Shown here in pieces: positions 24,534 through 34,389 of a DNA stretch of 64,000 bases. Positions within the stretch are counted from its first letter, which is position 1, and every line of letters starts with the position of its first letter. The position numbers and the translations under genes were made by a program. Origin of the DNA: an uncultured Bacteroidaceae bacterium. GTDB taxonomy: Bacteria > Bacteroidota > Bacteroidia > Bacteroidales > Bacteroidaceae. The notes beneath the pieces are model-generated. The model saw only the letters and a list, made by a program, of their open reading frames with translations. It did not search any database and was not told the DNA's origin. Location of the stretch: NCBI GenBank assembly GCA_905234555.1, contig CAJOHO010000001.1:49372-113371 (forward strand). Reading direction: 5' to 3'.

Positions 24534-26807
24534 ATGAAGAAAAAGCTTTGGGTCATCACAGCCTTGATGATGACAACCACCACCATGATGACAGCCCAGA
24601 ATACTCCAACCACCAAGCCTCTTTTCGCTTTCGAAGACCTTATCCCAGGTGGAAGCACGTACTATACCCATTCTTATCCCAAGACACTTTACCTCACTTG
24701 GTGGGGAGATCAATGTGTGGAACGGAACTTGGAGGAATGTTCCCTCATTGATAACGTAATGGGTGATCGCAAACCCTTGTTTACTCTTTCTGCCGTGAAT
24801 GCCTCACTCACCGACACTCAGGTACCTTATCTCTATCTCGTGGAGTTTCCTTATCCCGACCAGCCGTTGGTGTTGCTGGAAACACCGAAGGGCCGTCGCT
24901 TGTGGAACTGGGAAACGAAGCAGGTGGTGTGGAGTCAGAACGGACCTGAAGGCGATGTTACTCAGGATTGGAGCAAGGATTCGCGCCATTTGGCCTATGT
25001 CAAGGACCATAACCTCTATGTAGTCACAGCTGACGGACAGGATATGGCTGTCAGCACGGACGGGAACCTCGATCTCGTTTATGGCGAGAGCGTCCACCGT
25101 GAAGAGTTTGGTATCAGCAAAGGCACATTCTGGAGTCCTGACGGACAGAAGTTGGCGTTCTATCGCATGGATCAGAGTATGGTGACCAGTTATCCGCAGG
25201 TCAATATCAAGACCGATGAACTGGATGCAACAACCTCACGTATCGCTGTGATGGAGCCTGATAAGTACCCGATGGCTGGTGAGACAAGCCATCAGGTGAA
25301 AGTTGGAATCTTTGATGTAAACAGTCAGAAGACCATTTATCTGGATACGCCTCAGGGGTCACTTAGTGGCGATTCTGTCGCTACTTCCACCCCCATTTAT
25401 TTTACCAACATCTCTTGGGCACCCGACGGCAAGATGCTTTATCTCATTGAACTGAACCGCGACCAGAACCACGCACGTCTCAAAGCTTACGATGCAGCAA
25501 CGGGCAAGTTCCTCGCTACGTTGTTGGAGGAGAAGAGCGACAAATATGTGGAGCCGATGCATCCCATCGTGTTCTTGCCTTGGGACCAAACGAAGTTCAT
25601 TTACCAAACACGCAACCGCGACGGCTACAACCACCTGTACCTCTGCACGCTGCCTGACGGTTTTCCCGTCAAGCCAGCAGTCAATATTAAGCCCCTCACC
25701 TGCGGTTCCTTTGAAGTGCTCTCTTTCGAGGGATTTAATAAGGAGAAGAAGACGATCCTTTTTACCAGCAACGAAGCTGATCCTATCGGTTGTTCCGTTT
25801 ATTCCGTTGATCTTAAGGGGAAACGCACCCGTCTCAACGCTCAGGCTGACGGATGGCATAACGTACAGTTTGCTGAGTCGGGCGCAGCATTCTTCGATAG
25901 CTGGGCTTCGGGTAATGACTTTGAGAACGGACGCTTGATAGATGTTTATCCAGCGTCGGGCAATTCAGCTACGAAAGGAAAAGCACCTCTTCGTCTTCTC
26001 ACGGCTCGCGACCCCTGGCAGGATTTCCAAGTACCTGAAATCAAAACGGGTACCATCAAGGCTGCTGACGGGGTGACAGACCTCTACTATCGCCTTGTCC
26101 TTCCTACCAACTTCAATCCGTCGAAGAAATATCCAACTGTCATCTATGTCTATGGCGGACCTCATGCCCACCTCGTCGATGCTGGTCGTCACTGGGGTGT
26201 AGGTGGCTGGGATGTGTGGATGGCGCAGCAGGGTTATGTGATGTTCACCCTCGACAACCGAGGCAGCGAACATCGTGGACTCGCCTTCGAACAAGCTACC
26301 TTCCGACAGTTGGGCGTTGAGGAGATGAAAGACCAGCTCTGTGGTGTGGATTTCCTTAAATCCCTTCCTTACGTGGATGCTGACCGCTTGGGCGTACATG
26401 GTTGGAGCTTTGGTGGTTTTATGACGACGAGTCTTATGACCACCTATCCCGATGTGTTCAAGGTAGGTGTGGCAGGCGGTCCTGTGATTGATTGGCGCTA
26501 CTATGAAGTGATGTATGGGGAGCGCTATATGGATACGCCGCAGACAAATCCAGAAGGTTACAATTCCACCTCGTTATTGGGCAAAGCTGCCAATCTGAAA
26601 GGACACCTGCTCGTTATTTATGGTGGCAACGATCCTACATGCGTGCCTCAACACACCCTTTCCTTTATCCGTGCATGTATAGACGGTGGCACCTATCCCG
26701 ATCTCTTCACGTATCCAGGTGACGGACACAATATGCAGGGTACCGACCGCGTGCACCTTTATCGCAAAATCTCTCAATACTTCGACGATTTCCTAAAAAA
26801 CAAATAA
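24534..26807 (+). CDS. Dipeptidyl peptidase IV-like S9 serine peptidase
   Basis: A 757-residue exported peptidase: signal peptide (ALMMTTTTMMTAQ), a beta-propeller (about 40-520) and an alpha/beta-hydrolase domain (about 520-757). The catalytic triad is visible as Ser625 in GWSFGG, Asp700 in GGNDPT and His732 in GDGHNM. It should release dipeptides (often X-Pro) from peptides in the periplasm, a well-known activity of Prevotella. An Hp1-like hairpin is translated at LPDGFPVK in the propeller near residue 375. Confidence 0.92.
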   Translation: MKKKLWVITALMMTTTTMMTAQNTPTTKPLFAFEDLIPGGSTYYTHSYPKTLYLTWWGDQCVERNLEECSLIDNVMGDRKPLFTLSAVNASLTDTQVPYLYLVEFPYPDQPLVLLETPKGRRLWNWETKQVVWSQNGPEGDVTQDWSKDSRHLAYVKDHNLYVVTADGQDMAVSTDGNLDLVYGESVHREEFGISKGTFWSPDGQKLAFYRMDQSMVTSYPQVNIKTDELDATTSRIAVMEPDKYPMAGETSHQVKVGIFDVNSQKTIYLDTPQGSLSGDSVATSTPIYFTNISWAPDGKMLYLIELNRDQNHARLKAYDAATGKFLATLLEEKSDKYVEPMHPIVFLPWDQTKFIYQTRNRDGYNHLYLCTLPDGFPVKPAVNIKPLTCGSFEVLSFEGFNKEKKTILFTSNEADPIGCSVYSVDLKGKRTRLNAQADGWHNVQFAESGAAFFDSWASGNDFENGRLIDVYPASGNSATKGKAPLRLLTARDPWQDFQVPEIKTGTIKAADGVTDLYYRLVLPTNFNPSKKYPTVIYVYGGPHAHLVDAGRHWGVGGWDVWMAQQGYVMFTLDNRGSEHRGLAFEQATFRQLGVEEMKDQLCGVDFLKSLPYVDADRLGVHGWSFGGFMTTSLMTTYPDVFKVGVAGGPVIDWRYYEVMYGERYMDTPQTNPEGYNSTSLLGKAANLKGHLLVIYGGNDPTCVPQHTLSFIRACIDGGTYPDLFTYPGDGHNMQGTDRVHLYRKISQYFDDFLKNK
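25651..25673 (+). repeat. Hp1-like hairpin inside the S9 peptidase gene
   Basis: TGCCTGACGG, loop TTTTC, CCGTCAAG; seven of eight stem pairs hold (one mismatch, C25654-A25672). It is in frame and reads LPDGFPVK in a loop of the propeller. Confidence 0.6.
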
Positions 26808-26810
26808 CGC

Positions 26811-27314
26811 ATGAAAAAACTACTTTTCCTCCTTTTGGCAGTTAGCAGTTTGACAGCCAAGGCACAGCAAGATGCTCCACAGTTGGAGCACGTGTTAGAC
26901 CTCAAAGTAAAGTGCGAAGGTACTTATACCGTAGGTCAGACCTCTCATGGCAACCGTATGGTCATCCCCATCGTGGGAGGTACGTTCGAAGGTCCCAAAC
27001 TCAAAGGTACGATTCTTCCTGGTGGTGCAGACTATCAGTTGCAGGATCAGGCTCACGGACGTACGGAAGTGGAAGCCATCTACAGCATCCGTACTGATGA
27101 TGGTGTGAATATCCATATCCGTAACCGCGGTCTCATTTACACAGGCAAGAACGAACAGGGACAGCCGCAGTTCTATTTCCGTACGGCTCCTCAGTTCGAA
27201 GCACCCCAGGACAGTCCGTACGCTTGGCTCAACAACGCCATTTTTGTCTGCCAGCCCTTCTTCGATGGCGGCAGCAACGGTACCATCAACCTCCGAATCT
27301 GGATGGTGAAATAA
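26811..27314 (+). CDS. DUF3237 family exported protein
   Basis: A 167-residue protein with a signal peptide (LLFLLLAVSSLTAKAQQ). The rest matches the DUF3237 beta-barrel family: RMVIPIVGGTFEGPKLKGTI, LPGGADYQL, HGRTEVEAIYSIRTDDG and IHIRNRGLIY. The family has no firm function. It begins 3 bases after the S9 peptidase stop, so the two are co-transcribed. Confidence 0.88.
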   Translation: MKKLLFLLLAVSSLTAKAQQDAPQLEHVLDLKVKCEGTYTVGQTSHGNRMVIPIVGGTFEGPKLKGTILPGGADYQLQDQAHGRTEVEAIYSIRTDDGVNIHIRNRGLIYTGKNEQGQPQFYFRTAPQFEAPQDSPYAWLNNAIFVCQPFFDGGSNGTINLRIWMVK

Positions 27315-27367
27315 ACACCTCTTTTTTTGTACCGGAATTAGAAAATCCATCAATAACTCCTAAAAAT

Positions 27368-27847
27368 ATGATTAATATGAGAACGAATCAATTTTTTGAG
27401 TGGCTGACTGGAATTAAGTCGATGTTAGCCAAAGGGATGCTGCTACTGTGTCTGGTGTGTGGTGCTCAGACAGCGATGGCACAGGCTTCCGAAAACAATG
27501 CTGTGGCTCAACAGCTGAATATCAACGTGGATGAATGTGTGAAATGCACAGGAAAAATAGGACCTTATCAGGTTACGCTGTATGTGAACCCTCATTCCTC
27601 AGCAGGGGAGTGGACCGGCTATTATTTTTACAACCAGGCGCCAAAGAGCGTGTTCAAACTGAAAATGGTGAAGAACGAGGGAAATCCGAACGGCTTCAAC
27701 AAGATGACGCTGTGGGAATACACCAAGAAAGGAAAGCACACAGGTACCTTCCAAGGTGTGTTTGAGGGACGCGGAGACGGTTTTAACGGTACGTTCACAA
27801 ATAGCAAAAAGCAGCAATTCCGCTTCGAATTGGTGCAACAGTATTAG
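27368..27847 (+). CDS. Small exported protein of unknown function
   Basis: A 159-residue protein with a long signal peptide (about residues 17-39, MLAKGMLLLCLVCGAQTAMA). The mature part has CVKCTGKIGPYQVTLYVNP, EWTGYYFYNQAPKSVFKLKM and GTFQGVFEGRGDGFNGTFTN, a small beta-sandwich rich in Gly and Lys. I recognise no family. Starts at ATG 27368 or 27377 are equally plausible. It is 53 bases after the DUF3237 gene on the same strand. Confidence 0.75.
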   Translation: MINMRTNQFFEWLTGIKSMLAKGMLLLCLVCGAQTAMAQASENNAVAQQLNINVDECVKCTGKIGPYQVTLYVNPHSSAGEWTGYYFYNQAPKSVFKLKMVKNEGNPNGFNKMTLWEYTKKGKHTGTFQGVFEGRGDGFNGTFTNSKKQQFRFELVQQY

Positions 27848-27944
27848 TTTAGGAACTACCTGAAACTGTGGCTGGTAGGATGAAATGTTGCATAGATGCA
27901 ATATTTTGAAACATAGACACAAGGTTTATGTCAAGGATTTTTCG

Positions 27945-27952
27945 TAACTTTG
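27945..27952 (+). promoter_or_regulatory. -7 box ahead of the GH10 xylanase gene
   Basis: TAACTTTG, 73 bases before the ATG. The -33 region (AGGTTT) is weak. The 178-base gap 27848-28025 shows no gene. Confidence 0.5.
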
Positions 27953-28025
27953 CAGCGTCTTATGCGCATATATGCGTAAGTTGCAAGACTGAAAACATCC
28001 GAAAACAATTTAAATCATCCTATCT

Positions 28026-30656
28026 ATGCACAAGTTTACACGCTTATTTTCTACGGCTTCTGCCAGCGTTTTGTTGGCAGCAGCCTGTTTGTTCCCTACG
28101 AAGAGTTCGGCTCAGTTGTCATCGAACCCAGACAAGTTCTTAGGCAACATCACCACCAGTTGGCAGGTGGATTATGGTAATATTCCATTTTATAAGTTGT
28201 GGAACCAGATTACCTGTGAGAACGAATCGAAGTGGTCTTCGGTGGAAGGGACACGCAATTCTTATAACTGGGGCTGCGACAACGCCTTCAACTATGCCAA
28301 GCAGCACAGCTTCACTTATAAGTTTCACGCTTTGGTGTGGGGTGCTCAGTATCCCAGTTGGTTGGAGAAGCTCTCTGCAACCGACCGCTACAAGGCCATC
28401 GAGAAGTGGTTCGATGCTGTGAAGAAGAAGTACAAAACGCTTCCTCTAATCGACGTTGTGAACGAGGCAGTCGGTATGCACCAGCAGGGCAATCCCATGA
28501 TGAAGGAAAGCCTTGGTGGTGGTGGCAAGACAGGCTACGACTGGCTCATCAAAGCTTTTGAGATGGCGTATGAGCGTTGGCCGGATGCCATTCTCATCTA
28601 CAACGACTACAACACCTTCCGTTGGGACACCGACAACTACATCGACCTGGTACGTTATCTCCGCGATTCTGGTGCACCTGTTGATGCCTACGGCAACCAG
28701 AGCCACGAGCTGACCGACTGCAGCTTCAACGAGTTCAAGAATGGTGAGCAGAAAATCCAGAACGCACTCCAAATGCCGATGTACAGCACCGAATATGATA
28801 TCGGTACTGCCGACGATGCCCTGCAGGAGCAGCGTTACAAGGAGCAGATTCCTTACCTGTGGGAGAAGCCTTACTGTGCTGGCATTACGCTCTGGGGTTA
28901 TATCTACGGACACACTTGGACAACCGATGGTAACTCTGGTATTATTCGCGACAACTCCTGGGAGGAACGTCCGGCTATGACCTGGCTGCGTGAATATATG
29001 GCAAGCGATGCTGCCAAGAACGCCAAGAGTCCGTTCCCAGGCATGAAGAAGGAAGCTTCCATCTACATTCGTCCTGCTACGCTGAAAGTGGCTAAAGGCG
29101 ATATCGTGCAGGTGATGGTTCGTGCCCAAATGGCAACGAAGACCATTGAGAAGGTGGAACTCTACGTTGGTTCTAAGCTGGCTGCCACGATGACAGAGGC
29201 TCCTTATTTGGCAGAAGTGTCCTCGACCGCTACGGGTTGGGTGAACTTGAAGGCTGTGGTGACAACCACCGACGGAGAGACCTATGAACGTATGGGTCGC
29301 ATCAATGTGCTGAGTGCAACCACCAAACACGAGCCTTATTCAGTTGATGATATTCCTCAGTTGCCTGGAACCATCGAGATTATTAAGTACGACAAGGGTG
29401 CATCTGGCGTTTCCTACAACAATGCATCGCGTAGTGTAACTACTACTAAGGACGGAGCTTGGATGGACTATACCGTGGATGTAGCTGAGGAAGGTGTTTA
29501 TGTCTTCGACGCAGAAGTGGCTTCTGCCAATTCGAACGGTGTGTTCCACCTTGCTGAATATACGTTCGACAACCTGAATTTCCTCTCCGATTTTGTGTCT
29601 GTTCCACGAACAGGCGGTACCTCTACCTATAAAACTATCCACGGACAGGTGCTGATGCCTCTGACAGCAGGTCGCCATGTGCTGACGCTGCTCATCGACA
29701 AAGGCGGCTTCAACATCAAGAACATCACCTTCTCCCGCTACGAGGAGGATAAGAACATCACAGCCACGGTTTCTTCTCTGAGACCATCCACTATCTCTGT
29801 GGGTGATACTACTGTGATTACCCTCGCTTCGAGATCGACTGTCGAAACCACCACCGTCGATCATGTGAGTGTCTATGCCAACAACCTGCTGATCGGTACG
29901 TTGACAGAAGCTCCCTACACGCTGGAGTTCGTTCCTCAGGAGAAGGGTTCGTACAGCATCGTTGCCATTGCCACAAGTTCAGAAGGCAAGTGCCGTACAT
30001 CTGCTGCCAAGACGCTGAAGGTGAACGCAAAACGTGCTCCGTTCAAGACCGTCATCACGATTCCTGGCACCATCGAGGCAGAGAACTTCGACAAGGGTGG
30101 TGAAGGTCTGACCTTCCATGACAGCGACTCGAACCGTGAAGGTGACACCGCTTACCGCACAGATGCTGAGGGCGTTGACTTCGTGAAGGGCAATAATGGT
30201 GGTACTTGCATCGGCTATACCGCTGCCAATGAATGGCTCGAATACTCCGTCAATGTGACGAAACCTGGCACTTACAGCTATGAAGCCATTGTTTCTTCAG
30301 GAACCACCAATTCATCCTTCTCCATCGGTCTGGTGAAGAACAGCAAGGTGACAGAACTCGCTAAGGTGAATGTTCCCAAGACAGCCGACAACGACTGGGG
30401 AACCTACAAGACCGTGAAGGGTGAACTCAATCAGGATTTGGTTGTGGGTCAGCAGATTATCCGCTTCACTATCACTGGTGCAAGCTGTAATATCGACAAG
30501 GTGAAGTTCATCTGCACGTTGGATACAGGCATCGAAGAAACCGTCATCGAACCAGTCCGCCGTTCAACTCCTGTCTATAACCTCCAAGGCATTCCTGTAG
30601 GTGAGGACTACAAGGGCGTTGTCATCATCAACGGCAAGAAAGTCTGGAGAAGATAA
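28026..30656 (+). CDS. GH10 endo-1,4-beta-xylanase with CBM6 modules
   Basis: An 876-residue exported xylanase. Signal peptide to about residue 30 (PTKSSAQ), then GH10 catalytic domain to about 335 with acid/base Glu147 in DVVNEAV and nucleophile Glu256 in YSTEYDIG. An Ig-like module (about 340-430), a CBM6-like module (about 440-575), a second Ig-like module (about 578-670) and a second CBM6 (about 672-830, PGTIEAENFDKGGEG, NEWLEYSVNV) follow. The C-terminus has a Por-type tag (VYNLQGIPVG, then VIINGKKVWRR). It should attack xylan at the surface or outside the cell. The GH5-GH43 gene follows 42 bases on. Confidence 0.95.
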   Translation: MHKFTRLFSTASASVLLAAACLFPTKSSAQLSSNPDKFLGNITTSWQVDYGNIPFYKLWNQITCENESKWSSVEGTRNSYNWGCDNAFNYAKQHSFTYKFHALVWGAQYPSWLEKLSATDRYKAIEKWFDAVKKKYKTLPLIDVVNEAVGMHQQGNPMMKESLGGGGKTGYDWLIKAFEMAYERWPDAILIYNDYNTFRWDTDNYIDLVRYLRDSGAPVDAYGNQSHELTDCSFNEFKNGEQKIQNALQMPMYSTEYDIGTADDALQEQRYKEQIPYLWEKPYCAGITLWGYIYGHTWTTDGNSGIIRDNSWEERPAMTWLREYMASDAAKNAKSPFPGMKKEASIYIRPATLKVAKGDIVQVMVRAQMATKTIEKVELYVGSKLAATMTEAPYLAEVSSTATGWVNLKAVVTTTDGETYERMGRINVLSATTKHEPYSVDDIPQLPGTIEIIKYDKGASGVSYNNASRSVTTTKDGAWMDYTVDVAEEGVYVFDAEVASANSNGVFHLAEYTFDNLNFLSDFVSVPRTGGTSTYKTIHGQVLMPLTAGRHVLTLLIDKGGFNIKNITFSRYEEDKNITATVSSLRPSTISVGDTTVITLASRSTVETTTVDHVSVYANNLLIGTLTEAPYTLEFVPQEKGSYSIVAIATSSEGKCRTSAAKTLKVNAKRAPFKTVITIPGTIEAENFDKGGEGLTFHDSDSNREGDTAYRTDAEGVDFVKGNNGGTCIGYTAANEWLEYSVNVTKPGTYSYEAIVSSGTTNSSFSIGLVKNSKVTELAKVNVPKTADNDWGTYKTVKGELNQDLVVGQQIIRFTITGASCNIDKVKFICTLDTGIEETVIEPVRRSTPVYNLQGIPVGEDYKGVVIINGKKVWRR

Positions 30657-30670
30657 CCTCAAAACATAAA

Positions 30671-30697
30671 AACTGTAAACTGTAAACTGTAAACTGA
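30671..30697 (+). repeat. 7-bp tandem repeat AACTGTA
   Basis: Almost four AACTGTA units fill the 42-base gap between the GH10 and GH5-GH43 genes, ending two bases before the ATG. Confidence 0.7.
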
Positions 30698-30698
30698 T

Positions 30699-33600
30699 AT
30701 GAAACGATTTTTAGCAATTGTAACAATGATGTGCGCCACGCTGGGCGTGTGGGCACAAGGAGTGAAGCCGCTGCCGTCTCTGCATGTGGAAGGCAAGTGG
30801 CTGGTAGATACGCATGGTAATCATGTGGTGTTGCATGGTGTGATGGACACACCGAGTGCGTGGTTCAACGGAGGCCGCTGGGGCTGGAGCTATGATGATG
30901 CCGGTCGCCAGCGCTGTCTCAACTATTTCGAAAAACTGTTTACAGGTCTGGAGCAGGCCAAGTGTACGGTCTTCCGTCTCCATCTGGAACCAGCTTGGAC
31001 CAACGATAACAGCTATGATTATCCCATTGCCGTCAATCAGAGTGATGAGTGGACCAGCGAGGCAGACATCGAGCATTTCAATCCTTCTCGTCTGACCACT
31101 TACCTCAAGTCCCTCTATGTGCCTTTGATGCTGAAGGCGATGAATCATGGCATGTATGTAGTGGTACGTCCTCCAGGCGTATGCCCCGGTAGTCTGAAGG
31201 TCAGCGACTACTACCAGAAGTACCTGCTGCAGGTGTGGGATCTCGTCTCTCAGAACGACACCATCCGCAAGTATGCAGGTCAGATCAGTCTGGAGCTTGC
31301 CAACGAACCTGTCAGCATCAAGGATGCCGTAGGTGCCGACAATGCCAAAGCCATGCACGACTACTTCCAGCCAGTGGTTGACAAGATTCGTGCCAACGGC
31401 TTCACGGGCATCATCTGGGTGCCTGGCACAGGGTGGCAGTCCAGCTATGCCGACTACAAAACCTATCCCATCACCGGCTACAACATCGGTTATGCCGTTC
31501 ATGACTACGACGGTTGGTACGGAATGGAAGACAAGAAACACACGGCATCGGAAGTTGCATCCTGTACACAGGCAAAGATCACCCAGTTCCACAATCAGGT
31601 GCCTGTCGTTGATACCAATCCTGTCATCGTCACAGAAATCGACTGGAGCCCCAAAAAGAGCGATGTTGCGGGACATGAAAACGAGCATGGTGAGCAGGTA
31701 GACGGGAACCTCGGTACTTGGGCTACAGGTCGAACCTCGGTGTGGGGACAAGTCACCAAGAACGTCTATGATCACTTCGGCAACATCTCCATGACCCTTT
31801 CCGGTACAGCCTGTCTGCTCGACATCGACACGCTCATCAATAAAAATAAGGTGGTACCTGCTTTTGGCGGAGAACCAGAAGCCTGCGGAAAAGCCTGCAT
31901 GGACTGGTATGCAGAGTATTATGAAAAGAACTATCCTAAGGCAGACTTCAAGAGTGTGCCGTCCAGCGACTTCGGACGTCAGTTCCAGAACCCTATTGTC
32001 CGTGCCGACTTCCCCGATCCTGATGTCATCCGTGTGGGCGACACCTATTACATGGTTTCTACCACTATGTTCCATTTCCCTGGTGCCACCATCCTGAAGT
32101 CTCAGGATATGGTCAACTGGGAATACTGCGCACATCCGCTTCAGCAAGTCAGCACCGATGCTGGCTACAACCTCATGAACAACAAGGATGCCTACGCTTC
32201 GGGTATGTGGGCTTGCTCCATGAAGTACCACAACGGTAAGTTCCATATCCTCATCAACGAGAAGCGTCCTACCGGCGGTTGGGATCTGCAGGGCTGGTTG
32301 CTCACAGCCACCAACCCCGAAGGACCGTGGACCGCCAAGAAACTCTCCCGCAGCTACTACGATCCAGGCATGCTCTTCGATAACGGAAAAGTCTATGTGG
32401 CTCAGGGTATCGGCAACATCTCTGTCTGCGAACTCGACGAGAACTTCAACTTCAAGAAGGAAGTCACCGTCATTCAGAACAAGGACGGACTCGAAGGCTG
32501 TCACTTCTACAAAATTGGTGACTACTACTACATCTATGCCACCTACGGCGGATGGCCTTCCGGTCAGGCTGTGTTCCGCTCCACCGATCCCTTCGGACCT
32601 TACGAAGAGAAGATGCTCGTGGAGAAATGGATTGACAATGTGCCCAACACCATCCATCAGGGTGCACTCATCGAAGACACCGCCGGCAAGTGGTGGACCA
32701 TCATGCAGGAAGACCTCGGAGCGCTGGGTCGCTTCCCCAACCTCCAGCCCGTACGTTGGACCAACAACTGGCCCATCGTCGGCAACAACGGCAAACCCTA
32801 CAAGAGCTTCACCGATAAGTACGCGAAACCCACCGCCAAAGGCGATGTGCGTGTCAAGGCTCTGCCCACCACTGATGCCTTCCGTTCCCTCTTCTTAGGC
32901 AAGCAATGGGAGTGGAACCACAAGCCCGACAACAACGGTTGGAGCCTCTCCGACCGTAAGGGCTGGCTGCGTCTGAAACCTACCCGCATCACTACTTCCC
33001 TGCCTGTGACCCGCAACATGCTTACACAGCGCATCTTTGCCACCAAGAACCAATACACCAACGGAACCGTTCGTCTCGACTTCAGCAAGTTGACTGACGG
33101 CGACCGTGCCGGTATCTCCATCTTCCAGGATCCCTACGCCTACATTGCCGTAGAGCGCACTGGCGACACCTTCCAGCTGGTTTGGAAGAAGGATAAGGTG
33201 AAGGATGCAGGCAGCGACTTCACACCCGACGAGAAGACACAGGCCTTCACCGTTCCTCGGGACAGCGTCATCTATCTGCGTGCAGCCATCAAGTACGAAG
33301 AGAACAAAGCCAAGTTCTTCTATTCACTCGACAACGAGAACTGGACACAGCTCGGCGGCGAGACCTCCCAGAGCTTCAACCTCTCCGTTTTCGTGGGTGC
33401 CCGTTTCGGAATCTTCTGTCAGGCAACCAAGGCTGTGGGCGGCTATGCCGACTTCGACTGGTTCTCCACAGAGCCACAGTTTAACGAAGATGACTTCTAT
33501 CCAGACACCTTCACCCTTCCGACAGAGAATCAACTTACGGCTACAAAACTCAACCAGGCTCCCGTAAACCTCGAGACCATGGTAGGCTATAAGGCAGTTC

Positions 33601-34385
33601 CTACCCTCAAAGCCACCTACGCCGATTCTCACACCGAGATCGTCAACCCGCTCGTTGAACTGGTTCCCGAAGAGGAAGGCATTGTTGAGTTCCGTGGCGG
33701 ACAGATGTTGGGCCTCAGTCAGGGCAGTACGAAGGTGAACGCCTCCTACACAGACCTCCTTGGCAACAAGGTAGAGACCCAGTTCACAGCCAAGTCCAGC
33801 TACTTCCCCTTCGACTACACTTATGTGCGCAGCGACTTCGCAGGCGAAGGAATGGCAACCTATAAGAACAACACCGCTTCAGCCACCTTCAAGACCCTCA
33901 AGGCAAATGCCGAGATGGGCTGGTACTACAGCGCCAACATGGATATGTCCGCTTATAAGTATCTCGTCATCGAGTTCACCTCTAAGCCCGCATCCGGATT
34001 CACGCTCAACCTCTATCCTTCCGAGAAGCTGGAGGCTCAGAAAGGTGCTTGCAGCTCCAACGCCATTCCTTCCACCGACACCCAGTATGTGGTCGACCTC
34101 GACACCTGCGTCTATACCTCCACCACCAACAAGGGACGTGCGCTCAACCGTCGCACCATCCGTATGGTGACCTTCAAGAACACCCTGGCAAACCGTCAGC
34201 TCACGGTGAAGAGCATCTTCCTCTCCAACGACGAGAAGTACAACACAACCGGCATCTACGATTTCCAGGCACCTGCTCAGGATGACCGTCAAGGCATCTT
34301 CGACCTCCAAGGCCGTCGCCTCAATGCCCTGCCCACCCGTCCAGGTATCTACGTAGTCAACGGCAAAAAAGTTTATGTTAAGTAA
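30699..34385 (+). CDS. GH5-GH43 bifunctional xylan-degrading enzyme
   Basis: A 1228-residue exported protein joining two catalytic domains. GH5 (about 25-420) has acid/base Glu203 in LANEPVS and nucleophile Glu313 in VTEIDW. GH43 (about 428-720) has Asp440/442 in DFPDPDVIRVG, YDPGMLFD and the acid Glu in GLEGCHFY, and is followed by the xylosidase-type C2 beta-sandwich (about 725-945). A further beta domain and the C-terminal tag FDLQGRRLNALPTRPG end the chain. It would cut xylan internally and remove xylose or arabinose, alongside the GH10 enzyme. GH5-GH43 fusions are known in rumen and gut Prevotella. Confidence 0.92.
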   Translation: MKRFLAIVTMMCATLGVWAQGVKPLPSLHVEGKWLVDTHGNHVVLHGVMDTPSAWFNGGRWGWSYDDAGRQRCLNYFEKLFTGLEQAKCTVFRLHLEPAWTNDNSYDYPIAVNQSDEWTSEADIEHFNPSRLTTYLKSLYVPLMLKAMNHGMYVVVRPPGVCPGSLKVSDYYQKYLLQVWDLVSQNDTIRKYAGQISLELANEPVSIKDAVGADNAKAMHDYFQPVVDKIRANGFTGIIWVPGTGWQSSYADYKTYPITGYNIGYAVHDYDGWYGMEDKKHTASEVASCTQAKITQFHNQVPVVDTNPVIVTEIDWSPKKSDVAGHENEHGEQVDGNLGTWATGRTSVWGQVTKNVYDHFGNISMTLSGTACLLDIDTLINKNKVVPAFGGEPEACGKACMDWYAEYYEKNYPKADFKSVPSSDFGRQFQNPIVRADFPDPDVIRVGDTYYMVSTTMFHFPGATILKSQDMVNWEYCAHPLQQVSTDAGYNLMNNKDAYASGMWACSMKYHNGKFHILINEKRPTGGWDLQGWLLTATNPEGPWTAKKLSRSYYDPGMLFDNGKVYVAQGIGNISVCELDENFNFKKEVTVIQNKDGLEGCHFYKIGDYYYIYATYGGWPSGQAVFRSTDPFGPYEEKMLVEKWIDNVPNTIHQGALIEDTAGKWWTIMQEDLGALGRFPNLQPVRWTNNWPIVGNNGKPYKSFTDKYAKPTAKGDVRVKALPTTDAFRSLFLGKQWEWNHKPDNNGWSLSDRKGWLRLKPTRITTSLPVTRNMLTQRIFATKNQYTNGTVRLDFSKLTDGDRAGISIFQDPYAYIAVERTGDTFQLVWKKDKVKDAGSDFTPDEKTQAFTVPRDSVIYLRAAIKYEENKAKFFYSLDNENWTQLGGETSQSFNLSVFVGARFGIFCQATKAVGGYADFDWFSTEPQFNEDDFYPDTFTLPTENQLTATKLNQAPVNLETMVGYKAVPTLKATYADSHTEIVNPLVELVPEEEGIVEFRGGQMLGLSQGSTKVNASYTDLLGNKVETQFTAKSSYFPFDYTYVRSDFAGEGMATYKNNTASATFKTLKANAEMGWYYSANMDMSAYKYLVIEFTSKPASGFTLNLYPSEKLEAQKGACSSNAIPSTDTQYVVDLDTCVYTSTTNKGRALNRRTIRMVTFKNTLANRQLTVKSIFLSNDEKYNTTGIYDFQAPAQDDRQGIFDLQGRRLNALPTRPGIYVVNGKKVYVK

Positions 34386-34389
34386 TGTA

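Noticed and set aside
30711..32657. Long open frame on the minus strand (648 codons) opposite the GH5-GH43 gene
   Set aside because: The plus-strand frame has clear GH5 and GH43 catalytic motifs; the minus frame has no recognisable motif and is a by-product of codon bias.
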